A DNA stretch of 64,000 nucleotides from SZUA-254 sp964596065 (GTDB taxonomy: Bacteria > Bacteroidota > Ignavibacteria > UBA10030 > SZUA-254), in the NCBI GenBank assembly GCA_964596065.1, contig CAZQSM010000001.1, forward strand, positions 62,001 to 126,000, given 5' to 3'. Positions 1 to 8,232 of the stretch are shown one piece after another. A program made the position numbers and the translations under genes. Numbering within the stretch: position 1 is the stretch's first letter; each line of letters starts with the position of its first letter. Under the pieces are notes generated by a model, which saw nothing but the letters and a program-made list of their open reading frames with translations, searched no databases and had not been told where the DNA came from.

Positions 1-1364
1 AGGTGGAACTCCCCGCCGAACGCGAGCATCGTCCGGATCGCCAGGCAAAAATCCATATTCCCCGAACCGTCGAAATAGCCGACCGCGCCGGCGTAGAACC
101 CCCTGCGGATCCGCTCCATCTCGTCGATGATCTCCATCGCGCGGATCTTCGGGGCGCCTGACACCGTCCCGGCCGGGAAGAGCGCCTTCAGCGCGTCGAC
201 GGGGCCCGTCCCGGGGAGCACCGTCCCGCTGACGCGGGATACGAGGTGCATCACGTGGGAAAACCGTTCAACCTGCATCAGCCGGTCGACGACAACCGAA
301 CCCTGCCGGCAGACCCGGGAGAGATCGTTCCTTCCCAGGTCGACAAGCATGACATGTTCCGAGCGTTCTTTCTCGTCGGCGAGCAGCTCCGCGGCGATCC
401 TGTCGTCCTCCCCGGCCGTCCGCCCCCTCGGCCGGGTTCCCGCGATCGGCACATGCTCGAGGAGGCCGCCGTGCAACCTCGCCAGCGTCTCTGGCGAGGA
501 CCCGAGGAGCACAGTCCCGCCGAAATCCATGAAAAAATGGTAGGGGGAGGGGTTGAGCATTCTGAGAGCGCGGTACACCTGGAACGGATCCCCCTCGAAC
601 CCCACGCGCGCCCGTTCGGAGAGGACGACCTGGAATATATCGCCGGCCCTGATGTATTCCTTCACCCGTTCAACCTTCGCCGGGAAGGCGCTGAGGTCGA
701 ACCGGGCCTCCCCCGCGCAGTAGCCGCCGCCCGTTCTCCCTCCAGCGCCGATCCGGAGCGCTCCCCTCAGCCGTCCGAGCCGTTCCACGAGTTCTTCGTA
801 TAGGTCCCCGGGGGACCGTTCATCGAACGGATCGGCGTTGACGAACAATCGCACGCTGTGGGTCACGTGATCGAAGACGACCAGGGTGCCGAAGTACCCG
901 AGGAGGCTGTCGGGCGCCCCGAGTTCGTCGGAGACGCTGCAGGGGATCCGCTCGATCGCGCGGACCTCGTCATACCCGATGAAGCCGACGAGCCCCGCCG
1001 CGAGGCGGGGAAGCTCGTCGCCGGGGTGGATGCGGATCGACCCCAGCAGCGTCGACGCGGCGTCGAAGATGTTCCCATCCGACGGCAGCCCCCCCGGCGT
1101 CGTTCCGCCGGAACGGCGCCGGAGTGTCGTGGTGTTACCGCGAGATTCCAGGATCGTCGTGGCGTCGAATCCGAGGAACGAATACCGCGCCAGGTGTTCC
1201 CCTCCTTCGACGCTTTCCAGGAGGAACGATCCGTTCGCGGCATCCGCGAGCGACAGGTACGCCCCCACTGGGGTGAGCATGTCCCCGGGGATCGTCGTCG
1301 AGACCGAAGCGACGAATCCCGCGCGGAGGCGTTCCAGAAATGTGTTTCGATCCGGCGTGATCAT
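1..1364 (-). CDS. trpE: Anthranilate synthase component I (C-terminus cut by window edge)
   Basis: Catalyses chorismate to anthranilate with glutamine-derived ammonia supplied by TrpG, the first step of tryptophan synthesis. The reading frame is open from the ATG at 1364 to the window edge, giving 454 residues; the family runs to about 490-520, so a few dozen C-terminal residues are missing. An N-terminal LLES motif, the tryptophan feedback-site signature, favours TrpE over PabB. Chorismate-enzyme motifs include IAGTRPRG, FPAGTVSGAPKIRAMEIIDE and, at the cut end, GYFDGSGNMDFCLAIRT. The start lies just downstream of an attenuator hairpin preceded by a leader peptide with two Trp codons, which independently supports the assignment. 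No strong ribosome binding site is seen beyond a CAGGG next to the start. Confidence 0.93.
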   Translation of the reverse strand, partial: MITPDRNTFLERLRAGFVASVSTTIPGDMLTPVGAYLSLADAANGSFLLESVEGGEHLARYSFLGFDATTILESRGNTTTLRRRSGGTTPGGLPSDGNIFDAASTLLGSIRIHPGDELPRLAAGLVGFIGYDEVRAIERIPCSVSDELGAPDSLLGYFGTLVVFDHVTHSVRLFVNADPFDERSPGDLYEELVERLGRLRGALRIGAGGRTGGGYCAGEARFDLSAFPAKVERVKEYIRAGDIFQVVLSERARVGFEGDPFQVYRALRMLNPSPYHFFMDFGGTVLLGSSPETLARLHGGLLEHVPIAGTRPRGRTAGEDDRIAAELLADEKERSEHVMLVDLGRNDLSRVCRQGSVVVDRLMQVERFSHVMHLVSRVSGTVLPGTGPVDALKALFPAGTVSGAPKIRAMEIIDEMERIRRGFYAGAVGYFDGSGNMDFCLAIRTMLAFGGEFH

Positions 1365-1370
1365 GGCCCT

Positions 1371-1408
1371 GAAAATAAAAAAACCCTTTCCGGGTTCCGG
1401 AAAGGGTT
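1371..1408 (-). terminator. trp attenuator (rho-independent terminator)
   Basis: A perfect 12-bp stem (1397-1408 with 1382-1393) with a 3-nt loop is followed on the minus strand by a T-rich run interrupted by one A. It ends about 7 nt before the trpE start and lies 22 nt after the leader peptide stop, the expected place for an attenuator. I did not identify the competing antiterminator stem with confidence. Confidence 0.85.
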
Positions 1409-1430
1409 CGAGTGTAAACGCCTGGGACGG

Positions 1431-1544
1431 TCAGCGGTGCATTCGTGTCCTGCCGGAACGATCGGATCGATCCGCGTGCCACCAACCGCCGCAGCCGGGG
1501 TTGGAGGCCGTCCCGAATGTCTGGTACCGTTGCGTCATCGTCAT
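1431..1544 (-). CDS. trpL: trp operon leader peptide with tandem Trp codons
   Basis: A 37-codon open frame starting ATG ACG ATG and ending TGA sits between a promoter and the trpE attenuator. Codons 21-22 (1484-1479) are TGG TGG in the context CGGWWH. Ribosome stalling at such codons under tryptophan starvation is the classical attenuation sensor. There is no Shine-Dalgarno sequence; the -10 box ends 6 nt before the first ATG, so the message is probably leaderless, as I recall for the Sinorhizobium meliloti trp leader. A second in-frame ATG at 1538 is an alternative start. The long tail after the Trp codons is unusual for trp leaders. Confidence 0.75.
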   Translation of the reverse strand: MTMTQRYQTFGTASNPGCGGWWHADRSDRSGRTRMHR

Positions 1545-1550
1545 AATTCA

Positions 1551-1579
1551 AGTATCTGGAATTGCCGCGAGATTGTCAA
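1551..1579 (-). promoter_or_regulatory. trp leader promoter
   Basis: TTGACA at 1579-1574 and GATACT at 1556-1551 are separated by 17 bp. The predicted transcription start, about 6-7 nt past the -10, coincides with the ATG of the leader peptide. Confidence 0.65.
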
Positions 1580-1616
1580 GGGTCCTGAAAAATATTTCCC
1601 GCGGCCCCGCAGGCCG

Positions 1617-2036
1617 TCAGGCGGCGTACACATGGTAGAGAATGAGGTAAATCATCACCCCGGTCACCGAAACGTAGAGCCAGACCGGATATGCCCATTG
1701 CACAACCCGTTTATGGGCCCCGAAGCGGGAACCGAGGGCGTGGTAGAGCGCGAACCCGACCAGCGGGACGTTGACCACGGCGAGGATCGTGTGGGAGAGC
1801 AGGAGGGCGAAATAGAGGGGCCGGGCGATGCCGGTACCGGGGAACGATGTCGAGCCGTGCAGGTAATGGTAGACGAGGTATGAAACGAGGAAGGCGACGG
1901 AAAAACCGACGGCGCGGAGCATGAAGGTCCGGTGCGCCTCCCGGTCGCCAGCCCTGATCTTCGATCGTCCGGCCAGGAGCATCGCCGCGGACGAGAGGTT
2001 CAGGAGGGCGTTCAGGGCGGGGAGGTATTCGGTCAT
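1617..2036 (-). CDS. DUF420 family membrane protein
   Basis: A 139-residue integral membrane protein with about four hydrophobic segments and a YHYLHG histidine cluster near the middle. It matches the DUF420 family, which recurs beside cytochrome c oxidase and SCO genes in many bacteria. It is the last gene of the oxidase operon; its start overlaps the sco stop by 4 nt (ATGA), so translation is probably coupled. A role in oxidase assembly is inferred from context only; no catalytic residues are evident. Confidence 0.8.
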   Translation of the reverse strand: MTEYLPALNALLNLSSAAMLLAGRSKIRAGDREAHRTFMLRAVGFSVAFLVSYLVYHYLHGSTSFPGTGIARPLYFALLLSHTILAVVNVPLVGFALYHALGSRFGAHKRVVQWAYPVWLYVSVTGVMIYLILYHVYAA

Positions 2037-2650
2037 CGCGCGGGATCCCCCGAGAGCGTCACCACCTGTTCCAGGAGGAGGTCCATCGCGTCCGTGCTGT
2101 CGCTGTCATAATATCCCCTGATCGACCCCTTCCGGTCGACGAGCACGAAGCGCGAGCTGTGGATGATGGCGTCCTCACCCTCCGCTTCGAGTCCCAGGCG
2201 AAAACCGTTTTGCGTCAGCTCATAGATCTGCTTCCGGTCGCCCGTCACAAACGTCCAGCGGCCGGGGATCGCACCGTACCGCTTTCCATATTCGGCCAGG
2301 ACCTCGGGCGTGTCGGTCTCGGGGTCGACGGAGAAGGAAACGAACCGGACATCGGGATGGTCGCGGAGTTCCTCCTGGAGCCAGGCCATCCGCCCGCTCA
2401 TCATGGGGCAGATGCCGGCGCACGAGGTGAAGATGAAATCGACCACCGACACCTTCCCCCTGAAGAGTGATTCGTCCACGGGCGATCCCGTCTCGTCCCT
2501 GAGCGCGAAGCCGGGTACGGGCCCGATTTCGGGGAGCGGGACGGCATCGCGGCCGACCCTGTCCAGGATTACCCAGACGGCGAGCAGGAGCAGCACGACA
2601 AGCGCAGGCGCGAGATACCGCCAGATTCCGCGGACGGTCCTACCCGTCAC
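2033..2650 (-). CDS. sco: SCO1/SenC copper chaperone for cytochrome oxidase
   Basis: A membrane-anchored thioredoxin-fold protein delivering or reducing copper for the CuA site of oxidase subunit II. Residues about 10-30 form one transmembrane anchor. The copper-binding CxxxC reads CAGIC after VVDFIFTS, and the distal ligand His lies in DAIIHSSRFVLVD. At 205 residues it has the usual length. It overlaps the ABC permease stop upstream and the DUF420 start downstream by 4 nt each, placing it in the late assembly-factor half of the operon. Confidence 0.92.
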   Translation of the reverse strand: MTGRTVRGIWRYLAPALVVLLLLAVWVILDRVGRDAVPLPEIGPVPGFALRDETGSPVDESLFRGKVSVVDFIFTSCAGICPMMSGRMAWLQEELRDHPDVRFVSFSVDPETDTPEVLAEYGKRYGAIPGRWTFVTGDRKQIYELTQNGFRLGLEAEGEDAIIHSSRFVLVDRKGSIRGYYDSDSTDAMDLLLEQVVTLSGDPAR

Positions 2651-3432
2651 GACTTGGCCGTCCGCGCCGATATGGCCGAAAGGATGATCATCCCAATGGA
2701 AAATAACGAAATAATCAGGAGATTGAAAGGGAGGGGGAGAAATTCATCGGGGGCGTGCGGGGTACCGAGGTAAAGCGCCTGCCGGAACGCCGACATCCCG
2801 TAGTATATCGGGTTGAGCAGGATGACGGTTCCGATCCAGGGAGAGGCACCCCTGATCGGGAAGAGCGCCCCGGAGAGGAGCCAGAGGGGGAGCAGCACGA
2901 GGTTCATCACCGCGTGGAATCCCTGCGTCGTGTCCATCCTCCAGGCGATCAGGAACCCGAGACCCGCGAGCCCCGTCGCGAGGATGAAGAGCGAGGCGAG
3001 CGACGAGAGCAGACCCTGGACGCTCATCCCGATGCCGAGGAACGGGACGATCAGCAGGAGGAGCAGCGCCTGGAGCAGGGCGAGCGTGGCGGCGCCCAGG
3101 ATCTTGCCGGTGGCGATGCTGATCCCGGGGACCGGCGCGACGAGGACCCCCTGGAGGAACCCGGAATGACGGTCCTCGATGATCGAGATCGACGCGAAGA
3201 TCGCGGTGAAGAGCATCGTGAGGACGACCGTGCCGGGGAAGTAGAATTCCAGGTAGGAGATCCCGGGCTGTCCCACGGGATAGGAGAACGAATCGCCGAA
3301 CCCGGAGCCGATGACGACCCAGAAAATGAGCGGCGAGCCGATGAACCCCGCGAGCCTCGCCGGCTGCCGGAGAAAATGGAGCATCTCGCGTTTCCAGAGT
3401 GTGACGATGGCGGGGGAGAGCCGTCCGTTCAC
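2647..3432 (-). CDS. ABC-2 type transporter permease
   Basis: A 261-residue membrane permease. The start is taken as GTG at 3432, which overlaps the stop of the ATPase gene (GTGA); the frame is open further upstream but encodes low-complexity sequence there. The N-terminus VNGRLSPAIVTLWKREMLHF, then about six hydrophobic helices, fits the ABC-2 (NodJ/DrrB-like) family. It forms an exporter with the preceding ATPase. Its position between ctaB and sco suggests export of something needed for oxidase or heme maturation, but the substrate is not readable from sequence. Confidence 0.87.
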   Translation of the reverse strand: MNGRLSPAIVTLWKREMLHFLRQPARLAGFIGSPLIFWVVIGSGFGDSFSYPVGQPGISYLEFYFPGTVVLTMLFTAIFASISIIEDRHSGFLQGVLVAPVPGISIATGKILGAATLALLQALLLLLIVPFLGIGMSVQGLLSSLASLFILATGLAGLGFLIAWRMDTTQGFHAVMNLVLLPLWLLSGALFPIRGASPWIGTVILLNPIYYGMSAFRQALYLGTPHAPDEFLPLPFNLLIISLFSIGMIILSAISARTAKS

Positions 3433-4433
3433 GAGGGGCCCCCGTTCGAGGCGCGGAATCGGTGCCCGGTTTTTTTGACGTACACATCCCCGATCGACGG
3501 CCGGGACAGCTGGACGAGCTCCACCGACGCCCCGAACAGCCGCAGGAGTTCCGGCAGCAGGGTGGAGGCGTTGTCGCATTCGACCCTGATCGTGTCGTCC
3601 ACCCTGTAGATCGGGAGAGCGTACCTCGAGACGAGCGAGTCGAGCAGCGCCCCGGGATCGCGCCCTTTCATCAGAATGAGTTCGGCGCCGACCTCCGAAC
3701 GGAGCTCCGCCGGCGTTCCCCGCGCGACGATCGCGCCGTTGTCGAGGATCAGGAGGCCGTCGCAATCCTCCGCCTCCTCCAGGATATGCGTCGTGTAGAC
3801 GATGGTAGTGCCGGCGTCGCGCTGGTACCCGCGCAGCAGGGAAAGGAAATCGAGCCTCGCGGTCGGATCGAGACCCGTCGTCGGTTCGTCCATCAGGAGG
3901 ATCCTCGGCGAATGGAGCAGGGCCTTTGCGAGTTCGACGCGGCGCTGGAGGCCGCCCGAGAGCGTGCCCGCCTCGTCGTCCCGGCGGTCCGTCAGCGAAA
4001 GGCTCCGGAGAAGCTCGTCCGAGCGTCGGGAAATCACCGCTCCGGTGAGGCCGTAGAGACTGCCGTGGCAGGCGAGATTTTCACGCACCGTCAATTTCTT
4101 GTCGAGGGCGGGATTCTGGAAGACGACGCCGATCCCCGAACGGACCTCACGCAGGCCTCCCGCGGAGATGTCGGCGCCGAACATGGCGACGCGGCCCGGG
4201 GCGGGGAGCGACGCCGTTGAGAGAATGCGGAAGAGCGTGCTCTTGCCGCTGCCGTTCGGGCCGAGGACGCAGAAAAAATGGCCCGCGGGGATGTCGAAGG
4301 AAATGTCGCCGAGCGCGACCCTCTGCTCGCGGCCTTTTCCGGCGGGCGGGTACCGGTAGGAGAGGTCGCGGACGGAAACAGCGACGGCCGGGTCCGCGAA
4401 TCCATCCCGGGGGGATTGGGCCGTGGAGTTCAG
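3429..4433 (-). CDS. ABC transporter ATP-binding protein
   Basis: The nucleotide-binding subunit of the exporter with the downstream permease. Walker A is GPNGSGKST, the signature motif is LSGGLQRR and Walker B is ILLMDEPTTGLDPTARLD. The C-terminal about 90 residues form the extra domain typical of drug/NodI-type ATPases. No ATG, GTG or TTG is available near the 5' end; the most economical start is CTG at 4433, which overlaps the ctaB stop (CTGA) exactly as neighbouring genes do with ATGA. That start, giving 334 residues, is therefore an inference. Confidence 0.87.
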   Translation of the reverse strand: MNSTAQSPRDGFADPAVAVSVRDLSYRYPPAGKGREQRVALGDISFDIPAGHFFCVLGPNGSGKSTLFRILSTASLPAPGRVAMFGADISAGGLREVRSGIGVVFQNPALDKKLTVRENLACHGSLYGLTGAVISRRSDELLRSLSLTDRRDDEAGTLSGGLQRRVELAKALLHSPRILLMDEPTTGLDPTARLDFLSLLRGYQRDAGTTIVYTTHILEEAEDCDGLLILDNGAIVARGTPAELRSEVGAELILMKGRDPGALLDSLVSRYALPIYRVDDTIRVECDNASTLLPELLRLFGASVELVQLSRPSIGDVYVKKTGHRFRASNGGPS

Positions 4434-5362
4434 AACGAATCCGCGGCGATCACGAGGATCAGGATCGGGAGGTAGATGAGCGAGGCGAAGAACAACCTTC
4501 GCGCGAGGTGGTTCAACGCCTTCTGCTGCTCCTCGGAGGCCGGGGCCCTGACCTTCCCGCGGAACGACAGGGAGAGCCGGAGCATCACCGCCCCGAGCGC
4601 CACCGCCGCGGTCGACGAGGCCGGTCCCGTCACGCCGGAGAGGTAGAGGGGAACGGCGAGCAGGACGAGCCCCGCCGAATAGAACACCATCCGTCGCGCG
4701 GTCCTCACTCCGGCCGCGTCGCGGACGGTGAGGATGGCGTACCCCGCCCTGGCATAGTCCCTCCGGTACATCCATGCGAGCGAATAAAAGTGGGGCATCT
4801 GCCAGGCGAAGAGGACCAGGAACAGGAGGACCGCCTCGACGCCGACGTCGTTCCTCACGACGGTCCAGCCGATCACGGGCGGCAGGGCGCCGGGGATGCC
4901 GCCGATGAACGTCGCCGCGGGGGTGTAGCGCTTGAGCGGGGTGTAGAGGAAGAGGTAGGAGGCGGACGTGATGAACGCCGTCATCCCCGACAGCGGGTTG
5001 CCGGCGGTGAAGAGGAGGACGATGCCGACGACCGAGAGCAGGCCGCCCAGGACCAGCGCCTCGGACGGCGATACGCGCGCAGACGGGAGGGGGCGCCGCT
5101 CGGTCCGTTTCATCATCGAGTCCTCGACGCGTTCGATGTACTGGTTCAGCGCGCCGGCGCCGCCCCCGACCAGGAGGGTGCCCGCGAACACCACGAGGAA
5201 CGGGCGCAGTTCGAGGCCGGCGGTCTGGGCCAGGAACGTTCCGAAGAGCGCCGTGATCACCGATAACCCGGTGAGCTCCGGCTTCATCAGGGTGATGTAG
5301 TCGGCCGCCCGCAGCGCGGCGCGGTCGATGGGACGGTCGAGGGTTTTTACGCCGGTCGTCAC
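4430..5362 (-). CDS. ctaB: Protoheme IX farnesyltransferase (heme O synthase)
   Basis: A UbiA-superfamily prenyltransferase that adds farnesyl to heme B, giving heme O for the oxidase. The first aspartate-rich signature is visible as NQYIERVEDSMMKRTERRPL, and a second polar loop is YTPLKRYTP; about nine transmembrane segments span 310 residues. It overlaps ctaA upstream by 4 nt and the ABC ATPase downstream, and acts immediately before CtaA in heme A synthesis. Confidence 0.95.
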   Translation of the reverse strand: MTTGVKTLDRPIDRAALRAADYITLMKPELTGLSVITALFGTFLAQTAGLELRPFLVVFAGTLLVGGGAGALNQYIERVEDSMMKRTERRPLPSARVSPSEALVLGGLLSVVGIVLLFTAGNPLSGMTAFITSASYLFLYTPLKRYTPAATFIGGIPGALPPVIGWTVVRNDVGVEAVLLFLVLFAWQMPHFYSLAWMYRRDYARAGYAILTVRDAAGVRTARRMVFYSAGLVLLAVPLYLSGVTGPASSTAAVALGAVMLRLSLSFRGKVRAPASEEQQKALNHLARRLFFASLIYLPILILVIAADSF

Positions 5363-6399
5363 GCCGCGGCCCCGCCGAGCATGACCCCGCGGGTGACGCC
5401 GCCGGGCCGGGCCTCGCGGTAACAGGTCAACGCCGAGAGCGCGCAGAGGGCGAGGAGGAGGGCGCCGAGAGCGACGTGTGCGGTGGCGATCTCCACGCTC
5501 CTTCCGGTCAGCACGGTGAGGGCTCCCAGCGTCACCTGGGAGAGCGTCGCCGCGCCGATGGCCAAACCGAGCCTCCGCTGCCGTGAACCCCGCGGGAATC
5601 CCCAGAAGAAACGGTGCGCGCTCCAGAGCAGGACGATCCCGGAGACGATTCCCCAGTACCGGTGGGCCAGGTGGATCCAGATCTGCGAGGAGGTGATGGC
5701 GCCGTCGGCGGCGATCCGCACGTCGGTGTCGATGAGGAGGCGGTTGTAGCTTTCAAGCGACGCGGGCGACAGCGACGGAAAGATCTGGCCGTAGGCCAGC
5801 GGAAAATCGGGGATGGCGAGTCCCGATCCGGTATGGCGCATCACGGCCCCGAGGATCAGCTGAATCCAGACCATGGCCGAGGCCGCGACGGCCAGCCGTA
5901 TGGGGGATCCCTCCGCCGGGGCGGCCGGAAGGCCGGTGCCGCTCCGTTCGATCCACCAGCGGGAGGTGAAGAACGCGATCGCGACGGTGAGCGTGAAGAA
6001 CGTCTGTGCGAGCGTCGCGTGCGCCACCGAGATCGCGGTGGGAAGGAGGTAGAGTACGGTGATGCCCCCGAGGGCCCCCTGCACGATGACGGCGGCGAGT
6101 GCCGACGCGGCCAGCGTCCGGAGCGAACGGCGTTCATCCCGGCGCCAGATCCAGACGGTCAGGATCACGGTGAGCAACCCGACGATGCTCGCGATCATCC
6201 TGTGCGAGTGCTCGTAGAAGATGCCGCCCACCATCCCGTCGAGGGGATAGGCGAACATGAAATGACCGTAGGTTTCGGGCCAGTCGGGTACGGAGAGCCC
6301 CGAGCCTGTCGAGGTCACGAGGCCGCCGGCGACGATCAGGAAGAAGGTGGACACCGCGGTGAACAGGGCGAAGCGGTGCAGCCCCGGCCGGTACTTCAT
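5359..6399 (-). CDS. ctaA: Heme A synthase (CtaA/COX15 family)
   Basis: Oxidises the heme O methyl group to formyl, giving heme A. The 346-residue protein has two similar four-helix halves: GLVTSTGSGLSVPDWPETYG with EHSHRMIAS in the first half, and MRHTGSGLAIPDFPLAYGQI with HLAHRYWGIV in the second. The conserved heme-ligand histidines are present in both. It overlaps coxB upstream by 4 nt and ctaB downstream by 4 nt. Confidence 0.95.
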   Translation of the reverse strand: MKYRPGLHRFALFTAVSTFFLIVAGGLVTSTGSGLSVPDWPETYGHFMFAYPLDGMVGGIFYEHSHRMIASIVGLLTVILTVWIWRRDERRSLRTLAASALAAVIVQGALGGITVLYLLPTAISVAHATLAQTFFTLTVAIAFFTSRWWIERSGTGLPAAPAEGSPIRLAVAASAMVWIQLILGAVMRHTGSGLAIPDFPLAYGQIFPSLSPASLESYNRLLIDTDVRIAADGAITSSQIWIHLAHRYWGIVSGIVLLWSAHRFFWGFPRGSRQRRLGLAIGAATLSQVTLGALTVLTGRSVEIATAHVALGALLLALCALSALTCYREARPGGVTRGVMLGGAAA

Positions 6400-7748
6400 C
6401 GGACGGCGTCCCCTTCGGCGGATTCCCCGTCGAGCGACGCCTGCCCATCGGAGATTCCGAATTGCTCCCTGAGCGCCGCCTGCTGCTCTTCGAACCAGGC
6501 CTCGTACGCCTCGGGCGTAAGGACGTCGATATAACCCCTCATCCGGTAATGTCCGAGCCCGCAGAGCTGGGCGCAGGCGATCTCCGTGGGGGAGGCCGGG
6601 GCGACGGAGATCGCGTGCCTGCCGGCCGCGGCGGCGGCGCTGATCACCTCTTCGGTCAGGTAATCGCCCGGGGAGGCGATCGCCGAGCCATCGGACGCCG
6701 TGAGCGTTTCGTGAACGATCCAGGGGTCGATCGCGGACCGTCGACGGGCGCTGACCTTCGTGACGCCGGCGTTGACCAGCGTGGTCACGGCATCGGTCGA
6801 AAGGGTCTCGTGTCCGGGAAGAATTTCATTGCCCGACGCGTCCACGACGGCGTCGGAGACGATATAGCCGTCGAGTTTGGCCGCTGTCCTGGCGCGAACC
6901 GTCGTGATGCCCGATTCGACCAGGAGCGCGACGTTGTCCGCGGAGAGGTCGTCGCCCGCGGAGAGGATCGTCTCGCCCTGCGCGTCGGCCGCATCGGCGG
7001 TGAGGAGGTATCCTCCCCGCGCCGAGCCCGCGACGATCTGGATCTCCTCGATGGCCGGCAGGTCGATGGCCGCCGCGGTCGAGAGCGCCCCGTCGATGGA
7101 AAACTCTGAGGACATCTCCTCCCGGATCTGCGCGCTGGTTTTCGTCGGCAGGAACCACACAGGGATGCTCAGGCCGGGTATCGCGTCCTGCTTCACCCGG
7201 TAGGCCGTCAGGTTGAGGCTGTGAATGACGTCCTTCGACGTGAGGTGGATCAGGACGGGCTTCCCGGTCGGAAGGGTGAGCTGGTTGATCGTGGCGATGT
7301 CGTCCTTCGCGGCGGGGTCGTTCCGGTCGAGGCCGAGCGGATTGTCCGTCCCGACGAGCGAGAGGGAGGTCTTCCCGAACACGCCGTCGGTCCCCGGATA
7401 ATGGACGTTCCATGCGAACTGCTCCGCCACGATCCGAACGACCGTGGAGCGCTCCTCGGAGGGAAACGCGTCGACGCGTTCGGCCCAGATCGGGATCGAA
7501 AACACCACGAGGAGGATGGCTTCGACGACGATGACGCCGGCCTCGATGTAGGTGGAGAAATGACTCTGGACCCCCTTGTAGCTCGCTCTCTTCTGTTTCG
7601 AACTCCTGAACCTGACAAGGATGATCGTGAAGTAGATCCCCCAACCCACGAACAGGGCGAACATGATCCAGTGGATCAGGCCGATCAGGTGGTCGATTTG
7701 CGGTCCATGCGCCGACCCGTCGGGGGGGAGGCCGAGAAAATTTTCCAT
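6396..7748 (-). CDS. coxB: Cytochrome c oxidase subunit II with a large repeat-containing insertion
   Basis: CuA-bearing subunit that accepts electrons from cytochrome c. Two transmembrane helices (about 22-47 and 68-88) are followed by the cupredoxin domain. Expected CuA ligands are present: H176 (KDVIHSLNL), C392 and C396 (CAQLCG), H400 and M403. The glutamate usual between the cysteines is Gln394. Between WFLPTKT (about 198-204) and the CuA loop, where about 20-30 residues are normal, there are roughly 185. They include three tandem about 40-residue units (249-286, 295-335, 344-383) resembling the repeat seen in RNA polymerase beta-prime insertions and HD-GYP protein N-termini. At 450 residues it is much longer than usual. 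It overlaps ctaA and the small CPTCYG protein gene. Confidence 0.93.
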   Translation of the reverse strand: MENFLGLPPDGSAHGPQIDHLIGLIHWIMFALFVGWGIYFTIILVRFRSSKQKRASYKGVQSHFSTYIEAGVIVVEAILLVVFSIPIWAERVDAFPSEERSTVVRIVAEQFAWNVHYPGTDGVFGKTSLSLVGTDNPLGLDRNDPAAKDDIATINQLTLPTGKPVLIHLTSKDVIHSLNLTAYRVKQDAIPGLSIPVWFLPTKTSAQIREEMSSEFSIDGALSTAAAIDLPAIEEIQIVAGSARGGYLLTADAADAQGETILSAGDDLSADNVALLVESGITTVRARTAAKLDGYIVSDAVVDASGNEILPGHETLSTDAVTTLVNAGVTKVSARRRSAIDPWIVHETLTASDGSAIASPGDYLTEEVISAAAAAGRHAISVAPASPTEIACAQLCGLGHYRMRGYIDVLTPEAYEAWFEEQQAALREQFGISDGQASLDGESAEGDAVR

Positions 7749-8020
7749 TAGACTGCTCCTTTTTCGATGGTGGTGGCGGCCGGGGACGACGCCGCGGTCC
7801 CCTCGTGATACGACCTGGCCCGCCTGCCGAGGGAGACGAAGAGGGCGACAAACCCGGTGAGGACGAATCCGACGATGCCGATCATCGCCAGTATCGCCTT
7901 GTTCATCCCGTCGATCATCGGGCCCTCCGCCTGGCCGTAGCAGGTCGGGCAGGCCTGCGAGGTCGCGGCCGCGCCGACGAGGCAGAGCGCGCAGACGATG
8001 GCCAGTTTCCTTCCGCTCAT
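7748..8020 (-). CDS. Small secreted/membrane protein with CPTCYG motif
   Basis: A 90-residue protein with an N-terminal signal peptide ending near SQA, immediately followed by CPTCYGQAEGPM, then one transmembrane helix (about 42-67) and a basic stop-transfer stretch. Similar short proteins with a CPxCxG motif after the signal peptide occur, to my recollection, in respiratory gene clusters of several phyla. The CxxC could bind copper or take part in thiol exchange for CuA assembly; this is inference. It overlaps coxB by 1 nt and the upstream small gene by 4 nt. Confidence 0.7.
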   Translation of the reverse strand: MSGRKLAIVCALCLVGAAATSQACPTCYGQAEGPMIDGMNKAILAMIGIVGFVLTGFVALFVSLGRRARSYHEGTAASSPAATTIEKGAV

Positions 8021-8232
8021 CGCGTCCGCGGTCCCGCGAGTGTCCGTGTCCGGCGATAGAACCGGACGCCGTAGATGGCCATCCCGATGGCCGCGGAGAG
8101 TGAGAGGAGGGCGGACGCGGCGCTGATGAATCCGCCCTCGTCGAGGAACCGGGAGCCGAGCCAGGCCGCGAACCCGACCGCGAGCGCGGCCGAGCAGGAG
8201 ACGAACAGGATGTGAAAAAATCTAAGGGACAT
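8017..8232 (-). CDS. Small two-helix membrane protein
   Basis: A 71-residue protein with two hydrophobic helices (about 5-26 and 36-57) and a basic tail RFYRRTRTLAGPRTR. I do not recognise a family. It overlaps the 3' end of coxD by 11 nt and the start of the CPTCYG gene by 4 nt, so it is a translated member of the oxidase operon. It may be a small structural or assembly subunit; there is no motif to test that. Confidence 0.6.
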   Translation of the reverse strand: MSLRFFHILFVSCSAALAVGFAAWLGSRFLDEGGFISAASALLSLSAAIGMAIYGVRFYRRTRTLAGPRTR

